The position numbers and the translations under genes are program-made. Positions 27,001-37,209 of a stretch of DNA of 64,000 bases are shown in pieces (position 1 is the first letter of the stretch; each line of letters starts with the position of its first letter). The notes under the pieces were generated by a model that made no database searches, was not told the DNA's origin, and saw only the letters and a list, made by a program, of their open reading frames with translations. This DNA comes from Lepidonotus clava (Eukaryota > Annelida > Polychaeta > Phyllodocida > Polynoidae). The stretch lies in contig OW387133.1 in NCBI GenBank assembly GCA_936440205.1, positions 8,894,001 to 8,958,000 of the forward strand. Direction: 5' to 3'.

Positions 27001-27527
27001 AGTTTGTTACTTACTAAGATGGCAAGTAACAATAATGTTATTGATCATGAGGTTGAAACCTCACCAAATTAGAACTTTATCATAACATTATTTTATCAAA
27101 ACAGTACATTAATAATCATTATAAGAACATTATATTTAGGTCAAAGAGCGTAACCAGAAAGTTATAATAATGTTGCAGTGGAACGTCACAACAGTAGGTC
27201 GCAGCAATTTAATTGGGAGTCATCAAAAGAACATAACAAGAACCAAACCAGAACCAAATAGAACGTTACTGCAATGTTATTATAACGTCACACCTCCGGC
27301 TGTAGCCGAATGCCTTCATGCTGCTGCTGTTGGCAGAACTCGTTATGTAGGCATGTTATATATCACTAGAAAAGTTGTACCAGCCTCGCAAAATCTCTGC
27401 ACAGTCTACATAATGATCAAAACAGCTCACGTAGGTAGGGTGGGGTGGGGCCGGGGGTGGGTGGTCCGTGGTCCTCCCCCTCCCCCGCCGCCTCCCGCTC
27501 CTTCTCCGCACGGCCGTTAGGGGGCAT
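15070..27527 (-). CDS. Aquaporin-family (MIP) channel gene, six coding exons
   Basis: Integral membrane channel of the MIP/aquaporin family, expected to pass water or small solutes. Spliced coding exons, in order: 27527-27431, 26839-26552, 25751-25691, 23636-23432, 22607-22527, 15204-15090 (or to a TAA at 15070). Every junction is GT-AG and keeps frame, giving about 283-288 aa, normal for the family. Landmarks: TM1 with conserved Glu56 after WRDVIAE; first NPA box MNPAAV at 111-113; TM3 near 130-148; TM4 with Glu177; TM5 near 200-216; second box ALNPMITLGP at 226-228; TM6 from VYWAGP at 245. Oddities: NPM replaces NPA, and Ile229 sits where the pore arginine belongs. By gap-free comparison with human AQP1 the filter set would be Thr91, Ile214, Gly223, Ile229. 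The subfamily cannot be named by eye; an AQP4/BIB-like backbone that has diverged is the best guess. Introns hold many MITEs. Confidence 0.92.
15090..15204 (-). CDS. Aquaporin exon 6 (TM6, C-terminal tail)
   Basis: Acceptor TTTCCAG at 15205, reading VYWAGPIVGAFIGTLVYHVF, a textbook TM6 start, followed by a charged tail (TYDKGVFKKPQQESQDEQ). The end is ambiguous. There is a strong donor CAGT|GTAAGT at 15089, which would lead to an unseen last exon at lower coordinates. Read-through adds CKYIFS and a TAA at 15072-15070, with an ATTAAA about 40 bases further on. Confidence 0.88.
15781..16145. repeat. 182-bp tandem duplication in aquaporin intron 5
   Basis: TTTCTTTAAATTGGGGAATG at 15781 and TTTCTTTATTTTGGGAAGCG at 15963 begin two diverged copies. 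Both contain AGGGGCCACACT and GATGGTRTGTATC. Confidence 0.7.
17409..17852. repeat. R430 dispersed repeat, copy 1
   Basis: Roughly 440 bp found again in reverse at 50678-51123. Shared blocks include ACCTGTCCATTTTGCCAGCT, ATTTCCCTAGTACTATTACC and ATGTCCGACCTCTG. No coding sequence or clear terminal repeat. Confidence 0.75.
18730..18982. mobile_element. Family G inverted-repeat element
   Basis: Left end TAAGGCCTAGG with GTTGCGTTCCGGTAAC, right end GTTACCGGAACGCAAC with CCTTGGCCTAA: about 38 bp of near-perfect terminal repeat. A related copy is at 52021. 253 bp, in aquaporin intron 5. Confidence 0.8.
19457..19528 (+). pseudogene. tRNA-like sequence (tRNA pseudogene or SINE head)
   Basis: Shows an A-box-like TAGCTCAGTGGTAGA and a perfect B box GGTTCGAATCC at tRNA spacing. 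The acceptor strands do not pair and no clean anticodon stem forms, so it is not a working tRNA. It lies in aquaporin intron 5, on the opposite strand to that gene. Confidence 0.6.
19960..21495. repeat. Four ~405-bp tandem units, each with an RFX/X-box-like palindrome
   Basis: TTTTCTTGGTTGCTAWGCAG-type blocks recur at 20071, 20475, 20881 and 21294. Each unit also has GTTGC(T/C)AT(G/A)(A/G)CAAC: 20275-20288, 20681-20694, 21096-21109 and the exact GTTGCCATGGCAAC at 21478-21491. Inside aquaporin intron 5. Confidence 0.85.
21802..22048. mobile_element. Family K element, copy 1
   Basis: From AATAATGTTGCAGCAACAT to AGTATGGTTGCAGAAC, with a central TGAGGTTTCAACCTCACC palindrome. The reverse copy is in intron 1 (26958-27290). 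Confidence 0.6.
22527..22607 (-). CDS. Aquaporin exon 5 (second, altered NPA box)
   Basis: An 81-bp phase 0-0 exon between ATTTCCAG and TGG|GTGAGT, encoding GNFTGGALNPM then ITLGPAVVTGIWTNQW. It fills exactly the gap between TM5 and TM6. The expected Asn-Pro-Ala-Arg is Asn-Pro-Met-Ile, while the following Leu-Gly-Pro-Ala and the Trp before TM6 are conserved. The frame is intact, so these are substitutions in an apparently functional exon rather than decay. Confidence 0.9.
23067..23346. mobile_element. Family A element (long form) in aquaporin intron 4
   Basis: CTAAAGCGCCATACCCACTA at the left and GCCTAGTGGGTATGGGGCTT at the right; 280 bp, ending 86 bp from exon 4. Closely parallels the copy at 9904. 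Confidence 0.75.
23432..23636 (-). CDS. Aquaporin exon 4 (loop C, TM4, TM5)
   Basis: A 205-bp exon from ATTCCAG to GGCT|GTAAGT in phase 0. It encodes residues 150-217: loop C (CAPASARANFRPLSLHPD), TM4 with VLQGVAMEVVV (Glu177 equals the conserved TM4 Glu), loop D (DDRNRKVYMPG) and TM5 (LPVGLAVGAGILTA). The residue aligned with His180 of AQP1 is Ile214. Confidence 0.92.
23736..23932. mobile_element. Family H inverted-repeat element
   Basis: GGGGCCTTCCATTAAGTATG at the left, CAATGGAAGGTCCCTTAA at the right. Its right third holds a coding-like segment (23873-23917) that also occurs at 29132. In aquaporin intron 3. Confidence 0.6.
24124..24144. repeat. (ATGAG)n microsatellite
   Basis: Four units of ATGAG. 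Confidence 0.9.
24373..24704. mobile_element. Family L inverted-repeat element
   Basis: TGAAGCCCCACTCGCCGTGG against TCAAGCCCTATTCGCCGTGG read from the right end. The interior is full of CTGCGATC / GATCGCA motifs. 332 bp, in aquaporin intron 3. Confidence 0.65.
24705..25690. other. Intron 3 remainder, nothing recognised
   Basis: AT-rich, with a C run near 25387. No exon fits between exons 3 and 4, and none is needed by the protein. Confidence 0.5.
25691..25751 (-). CDS. Aquaporin exon 3 (TM3)
   Basis: A 61-bp exon between TTTGTAG and CAC|GTAAGT. It encodes FLLITAECLGSILGTSLVY, residues 130-148, matching the TM3 pattern (Gln/Glu-Cys-Leu-Gly) of aquaporins. Both split codons, Gly129 and Thr149, are restored by splicing, which confirms the borders. 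Confidence 0.9.
26028..26381. mobile_element. Family C element in aquaporin intron 2
   Basis: TTAAAGGGAGTCAAAAGC at the left and GCTTTTGGCTCCCTTTAA at the right, with TTAA on both sides. Contains a 22-bp direct duplication (TTTTGGAAACTCAAATTACT). Confidence 0.8.
26552..26839 (-). CDS. Aquaporin exon 2 (TM1, TM2, first NPA box)
   Basis: Acceptor CTCCCAG at 26840 was chosen over a CAG eight bases further in because only it keeps frame with exon 1 (CTA C|GC CTG CAG CCC TTC ATG). It encodes residues 33-128, including ELRTPHLWRDVIAEVV, TM1, TM2 with GFGHIN, and the half-helix box CMNPAAV. Gly103-His104 match the conserved Gly-His before loop B. The donor is AAAG|GTGAGA at 26551, in phase 1. Confidence 0.92.
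26958..27290. mobile_element. Family K element, copy 2 (reverse)
   Basis: GTTCTGCAACCATAC, then GAGGTTGAAACCTCACC, then ATAATGTTGCAGTGGAACG, mirroring the copy at 21802. In aquaporin intron 1. Confidence 0.6.
27431..27527 (-). CDS. Aquaporin exon 1 (start codon, N-terminal tail)
   Basis: Starts at ATG 27527 in the context GGCACCATGC, a good initiation context, and encodes 32 residues beginning MPPNGRAEKE. The tail is rich in Glu, Gly and Pro and hydrophilic, consistent with a cytosolic N-terminus. The donor is CTAC|GTGAGC at 27430, in phase 1. The exon continues upstream as 5' UTR to an acceptor-like TTCCAG ending at 27564, so at least one non-coding 5' exon probably lies further upstream; I could not find it. 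GC content is far above that of the flanking DNA. Confidence 0.8.
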
Positions 27528-27563
27528 GGTGCCTCCAGGGGTTGTGATGTCGGTCTAGGGTAC

Positions 27564-29130
27564 CTGGAACCAAGAGGTAATTGTGTCTTAACTCTGTGCT
27601 AAAATCAAAGAAAGAAATCTGCAGAAAAGACTGAGAAGGCAGTTGCAGGCTTACCACTGGCTTTGGTTAGGATTTCAATTGGAAAGAGAAAAAATGCATG
27701 GAGTTTTAGTACCTTTCCAATATTAGGACCCCTACCAAGCCGAATTCCTGTAACCGCCCGTGAATTTTTACTCTGGTTTGCACACACCATCACATGATAT
27801 AGTTCGAGGGATAGGTGTGTGGAAACCGGAGCAATAGCAACTGCTGAGTGCGTCCGCTGTCTGCATTTGATTTATTCCCTAACAAGTACAACATATTGAA
27901 TAATTTTGGTAATAACATAAAAAATGACATAAGCCTCCACAGACAAACAGTATTGGCCTTTGGGCCAATACAAGCAGAGACCTTGTATGTATATATAAAG
28001 GATATATCGAGACTGGTAAGCTTCTCTGTGGCCCTATGTGACCATTCTCCTGGTGGCTGGCAGGATCAACTATGACCAGGGTCTGGCCATTACCAATGTA
28101 ATTGTGGAATAGCCAGTGGCACAACACTGGCTTTTTTTAACATGGACATAATGTTCAATCCAAATCTAGTGCAACCAAGGGTCAGGTGGCAGGCCTGTAG
28201 TGCATTACAGGTTTACCCCTGGCTTTCCAGTCTCGATGTATCCTATATATATATATACAAGGTCTCTCATACAAGTCTGCAGCTTCTTATTCAGCCACTT
28301 TACTTTGAGATGGCAAGACAACAGTGAAGGTATAGACCTTTTTTATGAACCTGCTCAGTGAACCCTTCCAAAGAAGCCTTGTTTCCAATGATTCCCATTG
28401 GAACCAATATCCCCTTCAATATCCCCATTGCTTGGTTCAGGTCCATCCGCTATAGGTCTGCAGGGCAAGAAAGGACTGAAAAACTTGAAATATCTGGTCC
28501 TTCTACCTGTCTTAAAAACATAGCGCTGTTAATATCATTATGATAAAAATAAAAGTGGTATATTTAGATTCGGTATATTTTTTTCAATCATTCAATTCCA
28601 AGATTGTTTGTCAGGCACAAGTATTTCAATAAAGAAATGGGAGTAGAATCTGACAAAGACGGCACAAGTTTTCAAAATATAAGCATCCTCCCATGTGAAA
28701 TTGCTAATGAATATAATGATTAATGGGAACAAAGGGGGGAAAATATAAAATACGTTCAGATGATAAATGGCCACAAATGACACACAAAATATGTTTAGAA
28801 AATTCAAAAAGTCATCAATCATGTACTCCCCCACTAGTAAACTTATGTGATTAATATAAAAAAATTTACTACAAATCTTAGGAAAGTAGAACTCAAAATA
28901 GAACTGAAAAACAAAACCAGCCCTTTCTTGCCCTGCAAGGCGCTACACTATCGAAAAAGGCGTATAGTGGTTGGGATCCTGATAAACGTGACGCTATTCC
29001 GTTTCATCAGTTATACAGCTGGGAATGCCAACGTGGCACATATAAATTATATTTTTAAAAACGGGGCACAGCGTTCCACGACCCCGCTAATGGAGTTTCC
29101 ACCACCCATTGTGTGTCTTGTATTGTCCTT
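27564..29130. other. Upstream of aquaporin; imperfect hairpin
   Basis: No coding exon seen. 27979-28018 and 28227-28266 are 40-bp inverted arms (about 36 of 40 match, GAGACCTTGTATRTATAT and so on). A promoter or first non-coding aquaporin exon could lie here or further right. Confidence 0.45.
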
Positions 29131-29214
29131 GACGACTTCAAGGGCACCACTATCTCCGACCTTGGTCAACATTACACCCCTACTCAACATGTGTGGGAGG
29201 AAAATGGATTCTAG

Positions 29215-29322
29215 GACAACTACCCCTGGAACAACTACCCTGAAGATAACTACTCCTGGGACAACTACCCTGGGGATAACTACCCTCTAGGACAACTACC
29301 CTTAAAGATAATTACCCCCTGA
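29215..29322. repeat. 15-16 bp minisatellite
   Basis: Seven units of the type ACAACTACCCTGGGG / ATAACTACCCTCTAG. The mostly 15-bp period gives a false open frame of Thr-rich residues. Confidence 0.85.
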
Positions 29323-30739
29323 GTCTATAACCCCAATTATTAGTTTTCCCATGCAGTCCTCCCCCCCCCCCCCTTTTTTTTTTATTATTTCTTTTTTTTT
29401 ATTATCGTTAGAACTGTCATAGCGTTATATTTCATGTCTGTAATTCTCTTATAGAAATGTAGTTTCTGAAACTGGTATTAAGTAAATATAAGTAAAAGGT
29501 CCTTATGACGAAAAGCTGATTCAAACAAACCAATAACATTGAGTGACGCACGGGAAAGTCCGGGTTTCCGAGAACCCAATGATGCCCCACCCGAACCACA
29601 ACAAACCCATAAACAAGGACCATAAAAGAGAATGACGCAGGCAGTGACGTCAGTGCACACTGTCTGTGATTGGGGAAACTCTGGGAATCCCCATGTTTAC
29701 ATCCACAGGATTGGTAGGCTCTGGGATTTTCCCAGCTACGTCGGTGTTGGTCAGGACTGATTAGATGCTGATGTCATAGATGACATCATGGTCTTGGGGT
29801 TAAAAGACGTCGCTAACCAACGATGAGAGAGAGGAGACGGGAACAGCAACAGGACAACACAGCAACCCGTAACCAGCAAGCAGCCACCGCCACCCGTTCT
29901 ACGATACTGGGACAACCCCTCTCCATGGCCATATTGACATTGCACAACTCTACCACTGACCACATTGACAGGTATTTCTGATCCTCTACAAAGTGACAAT
30001 ATTCTACAACTTCAGGACCTTCTATCCAGGAACAACAAGTAACCTGTGAACATTTAGTGAACATTCATATTGTACTTATATGTGGATCCTATTGGAAATA
30101 TTAACTACATTTGTGAACCTTCAGGAAAATAAATTATTCAACAACCATTCTCCATGTGACTACTGTGTGTCTTTACATACATACACACAGCCTTAGTCAT
30201 AGAACCCTAAACTATGAAAATAGAAGAAAATGCTGCGCGTTTGCACCGCCCCATGCCTTTTCCAAAATTCTGTATCCGCCCCTGCTCTTGATGCATATAT
30301 AATTTACTTAAAGATACTTCTAAGAAGTCACAGCATGTGAGGTATCCAATGACGACTACAGGATGTGTCGGGGCGGGGGTGTTTTGGCCACCCATCCCTT
30401 TCCCTTACTAAAATAATTTATCACTTTGACACACATTACGTCGTGCTTAAAAGGGGGACACGAGTGATAAACTGTAACATCAGGGCAGGAGGTGAGGGGA
30501 AGACAAGAGCAATCCTACTCACCATCTGGTAAATAAAACTGATTAAACATGATATATATGTGTCTTCTCGTCAGTCCTTAGTCAGGAGTGTTCAAAGAAC
30601 TAGAAATTCTTAAAGTAACAAGGAAGAACATGTAAATAGTGTTAGTATTCTAAATATCATATATACTATTGTACTATGGGTTGTATACCCATCACACCCA
30701 CGGCGGTTACAGGATTTCAGAAAATTCAGGAGCCTGCAT

Positions 30740-31094
30740 GTAAGCTGCATCCCTATATAGCGACTAAATCCCGGCGATTAGTGCCGGCGACCAACGAAGA
30801 AATATTGGTCTCCGGGCAACTACCTAATCGCCGAGTCACCAAAATGTATCTCCATGTTGGGACGCTCATGCCATCCAACTGACGGCGACTAGAGGATTAA
30901 TTAACTGCACTAATCACTGGCAACTAGAGAGAAATATTAAACATGCCAAATATTTCGCCCAGAAATCACAGCAACTAGTGGTTTGGTCACCACACATCAT
31001 GGCACCTTTGTGTGATAAGCCACCGGGCGACCAAACAGCTAAAAAAAAAAATCACTTTTTTTCAAACCAGTCGCCCTGTGGAGACCAGGCTTTA
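30740..31094. mobile_element. Family F-like element
   Basis: TAAGCTGCATCCCTATATAG at the left and CCCTGTGGAGACCAGGCTTT at the right; core CAAATATTTCGCCCAGAAA is shared with 45020. About 355 bp. Confidence 0.6.
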
Positions 31095-31959
31095 ATTTTA
31101 ATATGTTGCGCATTCGCAAGCACACACACAACCCATTTTTTTGTATAGATTAAGCCTCTACCAAAAGGGGATGGGTCAAGACCTCCTGGATCACCCCAAC
31201 GGATAAACCCCCTGCATGCTTCAGTGGGTTTTGGCCCGATATACACTACTCAGCTTTAACACCTTGAGAGGGTACGGTTGAGTGAACCTGGAGACTTCAG
31301 CAGTGGGGTCACGTATATATAGGTCCCTCCTGAGGTGTATAAATACTCTAGGTCAACAGTGATGTGTTGGAGAGTAAACAGGGGTCTAACAACAGTCAGT
31401 TCAAAATATCAGTTCGTACTATAGGTCAGGTGGGTTAATAGGGGACTTGGGTGTTGATCTATTTTGTGGTTTCTTTTTCCTTATGAATTGATAAATAGGT
31501 GTCATAACACATCAAATTCACTTAGAAGATATGCTAAATAACAATTTATGAAATTATACCTAGAATAATATTTAATACTTCTACAGGCAATATCTTGTCT
31601 GCCAACTGTGGGACCGTCAAGGGGCTGTAGTTGTTGATCACCAATTTGCCCCAAAAAAGGGAGGCTGTCAAATCATCAAACCACCTTTAGGAGAACAGTC
31701 AATGATAGATTATATATGATACTAAATAAATAGTCAATCTTAAGTAATAGCTCTCAAACGAATTGTCACCTTTTGATAGTATATTGTGACCAATATATTT
31801 GTTGGTTAATGCTCATTTGCAGGGGCTGTCCATGAAGGGGTAAAAGTTTTCAAGTTTATCTGGGGGCTGTAAAATTCCCCAAAATGGGGAGCTGTAGTCT
31901 CGCAGTTGGTACCTACCATATACTGAGAGCACCCCCCCCCCCCCCAGGGTACTAACTTC
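31095..31959. other. No gene seen
   Basis: AT-rich DNA. A piece near 31100-31210 (CGCATTCGCAAGCACACAC) resembles the inner part of family D. C run at 31932-31945. Confidence 0.4.
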
Positions 31960-32188
31960 TTAAGCCTTATACCACCCGAATTGACATACAAATTGACCGA
32001 TTCTTACCAAAAGAATCGGCTATTTCTTATGCCAATTCTGATAATAGATGATTATGCTACATTAACATGTGCATGTTTGATATAGATCGGTGCTAAAATC
32101 AGCTGAACAAACTTGTAGAATCGGGTGATTTTAGCACAAAAAAGTATGCCGATTTAGTCAAAGTTGCTCAATGGGTGAGGGGCTTTAT
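31960..32188. mobile_element. Family A element (short form)
   Basis: TTAAGCCTTATACCACCCG at the left, CAATGGGTGAGGGGCTTTA at the right; core GATCGGTGCTAAAATCAGCTG. 229 bp, well worn. Confidence 0.6.
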
Positions 32189-34741
32189 AAAAATGTCTTT
32201 GTACATAGTATTCTGTGCCCGTGAAATAAACAGATATGGTTAAGGCGGTTGGTATAGATAGGGGATGGAGATAGTTTAGACATCTATCTGAAAAAAACAA
32301 CCATATGAAATCACAATTCCTTGAATGGTGTATGTTATTGAGTTTTAGGTGGTTAATGTGTCTTCACTGTCTCAGACCATAGCTTTTAATATTGAATCTC
32401 ATGTTGTATCGATGACTCAGTCACTGGCATTGTATTACCCAGATATTTGATTTCAGATCCTGCTTTCATTAACACAACGAAGTAACTCATTGAGATCATT
32501 ACACAAGAAATGCCTATCCTTTTTTAAAGCTAAGTGCAAATTTGACATTAGGGAAAAGAAAACTGGGGCATCATGGGATTCGATTCAGGGAAATTATATC
32601 AACATTGCTAGTCTTGAGAGCTTAGATACAGGAACCTCTAGGCAAAGATCCATCCAACTGTGATGGTTTTAACTTGTAACACCACAAAATTTTATAAAAA
32701 ATAACAGAAAATTGGGTAGTCAGATAGGCAAGAGCTATACCCTTTTATTCTTAAAGTCTTATCTCAGATAGATCGTCGGAAATTCTGCCCTGTGGTATTC
32801 CATACCCTTTAAAAATTATTGTAAGTGGGTTGTGTTGGATGAGATGGCCAATTTCAGAGGGTGCTTTACTCCGTGACTAATACCGATGTTTATAGGACGT
32901 GTAATTACTTAACAAGAAATCAAGATATCAATGGAGGGTCTACTATACTAATTGGGAATCATGAACATGAGACTGAGGACAAGACGGATGTTTTGATATT
33001 TTATCGACTGACTGCTTGTATTCAAATCTTTTGGCCTTTTTTCTGATAAAATTGTGTTTGTCGTCTTCAGAGAAACAAGTCTGATCTTCCAGACGTTACA
33101 ATAATGTTTAGTCGATCGGCAAAGACTACACGAAATAATATTGCCTTAACAACTTCACCCTGAAAGACTCCGGTCGACAGAGAAACCGAATACCATACTC
33201 AATTTGATAAGACACATTAAGGAGGAGGTACATGTAGATGTATCCACAACAGTTGTTCTGAAGTGGCAGAACACAAATTCCATTCAAGGAGGATTTATTT
33301 AGCATATTGTGTGCAGGTGAATTTCAAGATAATTCACATAAACTAGAGAAAAGTGAATTACGTTATCGGATAAATCACATTAATCCCCCAACAAATGCAA
33401 ACGGCTTTGGACAAGTTAACTCTTTGACGGAAGGCTAATTTGCTCTGTGAAACTGTTCCTGTGACCTCGGAACGTTGGACACTTCATGACTAGCACAGCC
33501 CTTCTATCATTAATGAGACTTACAATATCAAACTGATTTGTTCTTTTCGATCCGATCGCAGGATTCAGTCTCTCATAAAATCAATTTTATCAATTGTATC
33601 ATGTCTTCATGCAGTAAAAATCACACACATCCATGATTTTGTCGCAGCTAGACGACATGTATTTCATACACTAGGCATCCCTGTAACAATCGCATTGTAC
33701 GAATACGCCTTTAAGTTTGTTCAAAGCAGCAGAAGTTCTCTACGCTGTACTCGGGAGGCTTGAGGTTGATACAAATATACGTATACACACCTATATACAA
33801 ATATGTGCACTTGGGCATTTAACACTGCGTGTGGGGTAGCATAAATAATTCACAGTACTCACAGAAAACGCAGCCTCTATTTGACGTACCTCCAAAACAA
33901 GAGTGATTCCAGCTGGTGAAAATGTCCCGTCTACCTACTTTTATGGTTACAGTTGTGACGAGTTTGTCCCCTTAGCTTGGACTGAGTTGTGTCAGAGATG
34001 TACTAAGTAAGGAGGAGGGGTGTGGGGTGAGTACTACTGATTTACCCCTGAATAACCAGTATGGGGTGGCAACTGTTATGCTGTTGATTTGGTTGATGCA
34101 ATCGGTCATTTCACTGAGTGCAGTACGTTTGGGGCCGTCAATTCATTACGTTCGATTTCTTTATAACTATGAATTATAGAGTTCCCTCACTCCCTTTGAT
34201 GAAACACATTAGGATATACAAAGCTCTTTTCCCCCCGACCTATCTTAGTGTGTACACAGTTAATGGATAGCCCCTATGATGTATTACGTAAATGACCCAC
34301 TATAACCTTTTTTGTACTAATAGGTAATTGCTAATAACATGAAAATCATATTATGAATTTGGAGGGCATCAACTTGCGATACATATGGCAATTTATGCAT
34401 AATAAAAGATATATGTATGAAACAAATATTTTGCCTTTTCGTAAATTAACTTGATAAAACAACAAGTTACTAGGATATATTTGCAGCCTTTAGTGAGTGG
34501 CCGAGGATATCCTTTGTCGGCAAAGTGGGCTACTATTTCACGTGGGAATTCCAACTTGCAACAAAATATCTGCGATTATTATCGGCAATACCATTTTTTA
34601 GGTTATCGCCTCGTTGTCGCCCAGGAGAAAAACACAACCCCAATCAAAAACAATTAAATAGGGTAAACCTTATAGGAATGAGCCAACATGGCGATAATGC
34701 TGTCATTTCGCTACGAAACTATTACGTTTCACTATCTTTCC
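32189..34741. other. No gene seen
   Basis: 2.5 kb of AT-rich DNA between the two genes. A donor-like GGAG|GTACGT on the minus strand near 33885 could belong to a non-coding 5' exon of the aquaporin, but nothing else supports it. Confidence 0.35.
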
Positions 34742-34746
34742 GATTT

Positions 34747-35124
34747 CAGGGACGGATTTAGAGGGGGGCGCCTTAAGGCCATATTCCACATACCGATTTT
34801 GTTGCCGATTTTAGAAAATAGAAATGTTATGCATCATTAGAAAGGTCTTGCGATTCTCTTTCAAATGATATATAGTATGTAAGGATTAATGCCATAATCT
34901 CGGAGAAAATCAACCAAATGCAAAATCGGCAGCATCAAAATCGGTATGTGGAATACGGCCTTAAGGCGCGTGCCTCTGCTAATTAGTTTTGCTAAATTTA
35001 AAATTTGTTAATGTAAAATTCTTGACTACGGATGGTGCACCTCAAAATTTACATAAGGGCCCCCCCCCCCCCCCCGCCCCCCTTTCTTTTTTTCTATTTT
35101 TTTTAATTTCTGGATCCGTTCCTG
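34747..35124. mobile_element. Family D hAT-like element carrying a nested family E element
   Basis: CAGGGACGGATTTAGAGG at the left, TTTCTGGATCCGTTCCTG at the right, flanked on both sides by GATTT (5-bp target duplication). Most of the left part is the family E insertion at 34773-34964. C run at 35060-35076. Confidence 0.8.
34773..34964. mobile_element. Family E inverted-repeat element at TTAA
   Basis: TTAAGGCCATATTCCACATA, then CCGATTTTG; right end CAAAATCGG, then TATGTGGAATACGGCCTTAA. The terminal repeat of about 29 bp has one mismatch. The flanks GGCGCC/GGCGCG extend the inverted symmetry beyond TTAA. 192 bp. Confidence 0.85.
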
Positions 35125-35129
35125 GATTT

Positions 35130-36473
35130 GTTTGGAAATGTCCCGCCAACAGGAATCTCCACTCTACGCTCGGCGTTTCATAGATCGTCAGTGATCCGAG
35201 CATCAGTCCCTACGTGGGCCTGAAAAGACTCTCGGCGAAGGGGGGGGGGCATAGTCGGGGGTCGCTGGGGTATGACGATCATACAGGGGCTCCAGAGGGC
35301 GCTACAAGCGTCCAAGGTCAAAGGTAAAAAGATGACCTTTAACCCCGGCAGTGTGGTAATTACTCTCAGCATGAAGATGTTGGAGACAAGAATGACAAGA
35401 ATTGGTTTTCAAGAACGGCAGCAGGAGAATCTTAAAAACAGACAAGAATATACTATTTACAACCTTTACTTCGATATCAAACTAAACACCTTCTTTATTT
35501 TTCCATCAGATGTATTGGTCATGACCTCTAAATTCGACACGGCCACACGGCCGTTTCTTAAAATCGACATGTGACATGGGGCCTTAATGACACGACATGG
35601 GGCTTTAAAATCATAGTGACATGTGACATGGACATTACTGACATTCGACAAGGGCTTTTCTTAAATTCGACATTTCTCTTCTCTTTCTCACGTCCTCACC
35701 AAAATGCATGGGGGAAGAGGAGGGGATCTCTCCCACCCCAAAGATCCACCCCTGAGAGGGATTGAGGGGAGCCGTGACGACGAGGACTGGACAGGTGAAT
35801 TGCAGGGAAAGTGGGGGATGGATTGGTATTGGTGTAATAGTTCGACATGTCAGCGAACACTGACAGTAATCCTGTCTCTACCTACTCATTAACCAATTAA
35901 TTAACCTAATTACCAAGGGAAAACATGCTTCAGAATTAGTATTAGGCCTACGAGTTATTTGTAAAAATAATAATATCGGACTTTTTTAACGACAATGCAA
36001 AACCAAAATACTGCAGGAAATGCAGTGATTAGTCATTATTATTCACGCTAATCCTCAAATTGATTACCACAATTACCCGGAATAGGGAGTGTATTAATTG
36101 CCCTTGTTTATGCCTGATTCTATGTGTGAAGGTGACATGCGTGTTTATGGCAACGACCTCTTCGGAAAACTAAGATGATTCATGAAAATGTGTTGAAATG
36201 CTCTATTTCGCTATAGGGTAAGAAGAGTAGATCTGAGTGATAGATTATTGAACACTACCAGAAACTGTCTTCACATCGAGTAGTGCGACCCAAAATGTAT
36301 CAAAAAGTGACTAATTACTTGGAAAATATGCAGTGGTGTGAAATATAGGTAGCTAGTGATCTCTAATTTGGCTAGAATCTAAAGGCCTTATTACCCTTCA
36401 CGATTTGGGCTGCGATATTGGGTGTAATACTCCAAGTTGTAGTCCCTCCCGATATCAGCAATATTGCAAATGT
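35130..36473. other. No gene seen
   Basis: 35315-35345 holds AGGTCAAAGGTAA followed by GATGACCTTTAACC, inverted nuclear-receptor-like half-sites. 35520-35680 repeats TTCGACA/GACATGG in short imperfect units. No exon found. Confidence 0.4.
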
Positions 36474-37209
36474 ATAAAGGCGGTGATCCATATTGCGACA
36501 AAATTGGACCGATAGCGAACTGATTTTCCAAAATCCGTTCAAAATCCATCCACTTTGGAAAATAATCGTGAAGTGGATCATGTCAACCGATTTTTTCCAA
36601 CCGATTTCCAACCAACAAACGTGATAGGGAATTATTCCAACCGATTTCCAACCGACGATGGCCCGACAAAATTATCAAGTATGTTTAATTTTTATTGACC
36701 GAGTTTTGACAGATTCTGGACAGATTTTATAAAGTACAGGCATTTTCGACCTCATTTCATTCATTTTAGGGTCCATTAGATAGCAAACATGACTATTATG
36801 TATTACAGTAAAAGTGCTTTAATGAGATTTTATGCTTTTCGATGGTTATTTATTGTTTTCATTTATTTTTATCAGTACACACTAAGTATCAAATACATTA
36901 CAGTGTACTGAACATATGTACACATGAAATGATAAAATATTTGTACAATTTTGGTAAATTAACAAACCGATTTTTTTCATTGTTTTCCTCTAGTCTAGTA
37001 TACACAAAATAATCGCTTTCAATGATCACAATGGATCATGGGTAGGAGACCGATTCTGGACCGATTCTGGACTGATTTTAGGACTAGCAAGTTTAATTGG
37101 CAAACCGATTCAGGACTGACAAAAAACCATCGTTCCGAAAATCGGTTTGCTACTATCTTTTGTGTCAGTTTGAAAAATGTTGAAATGTGGATCATAAGCT
37201 TCACCCTTT
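36474..37209. mobile_element. Family B element, copy 2
   Basis: ATAAAGGCGGTGATCCATA at the left; right end GAAATGTGGATCATAAGC plus CACCCTTTG is disturbed. The interior CCGATTCTGGACCGATT and CAAACCGATTCAGGACTGAC match the copies at 1195 and 42292. Confidence 0.7.

Noticed and set aside
28847-29290. 147-codon open frame ending in a Thr-rich repeat
   Set aside because: The repeat is a 15-bp minisatellite that keeps frame by chance; the rest resembles no protein.
29766-29789. TGATGTCAT-AG-ATGACATCA palindrome as a CRE-type regulatory site
   Set aside because: A perfect 9-bp inverted repeat, but isolated and far from any recognised promoter; no support for function.
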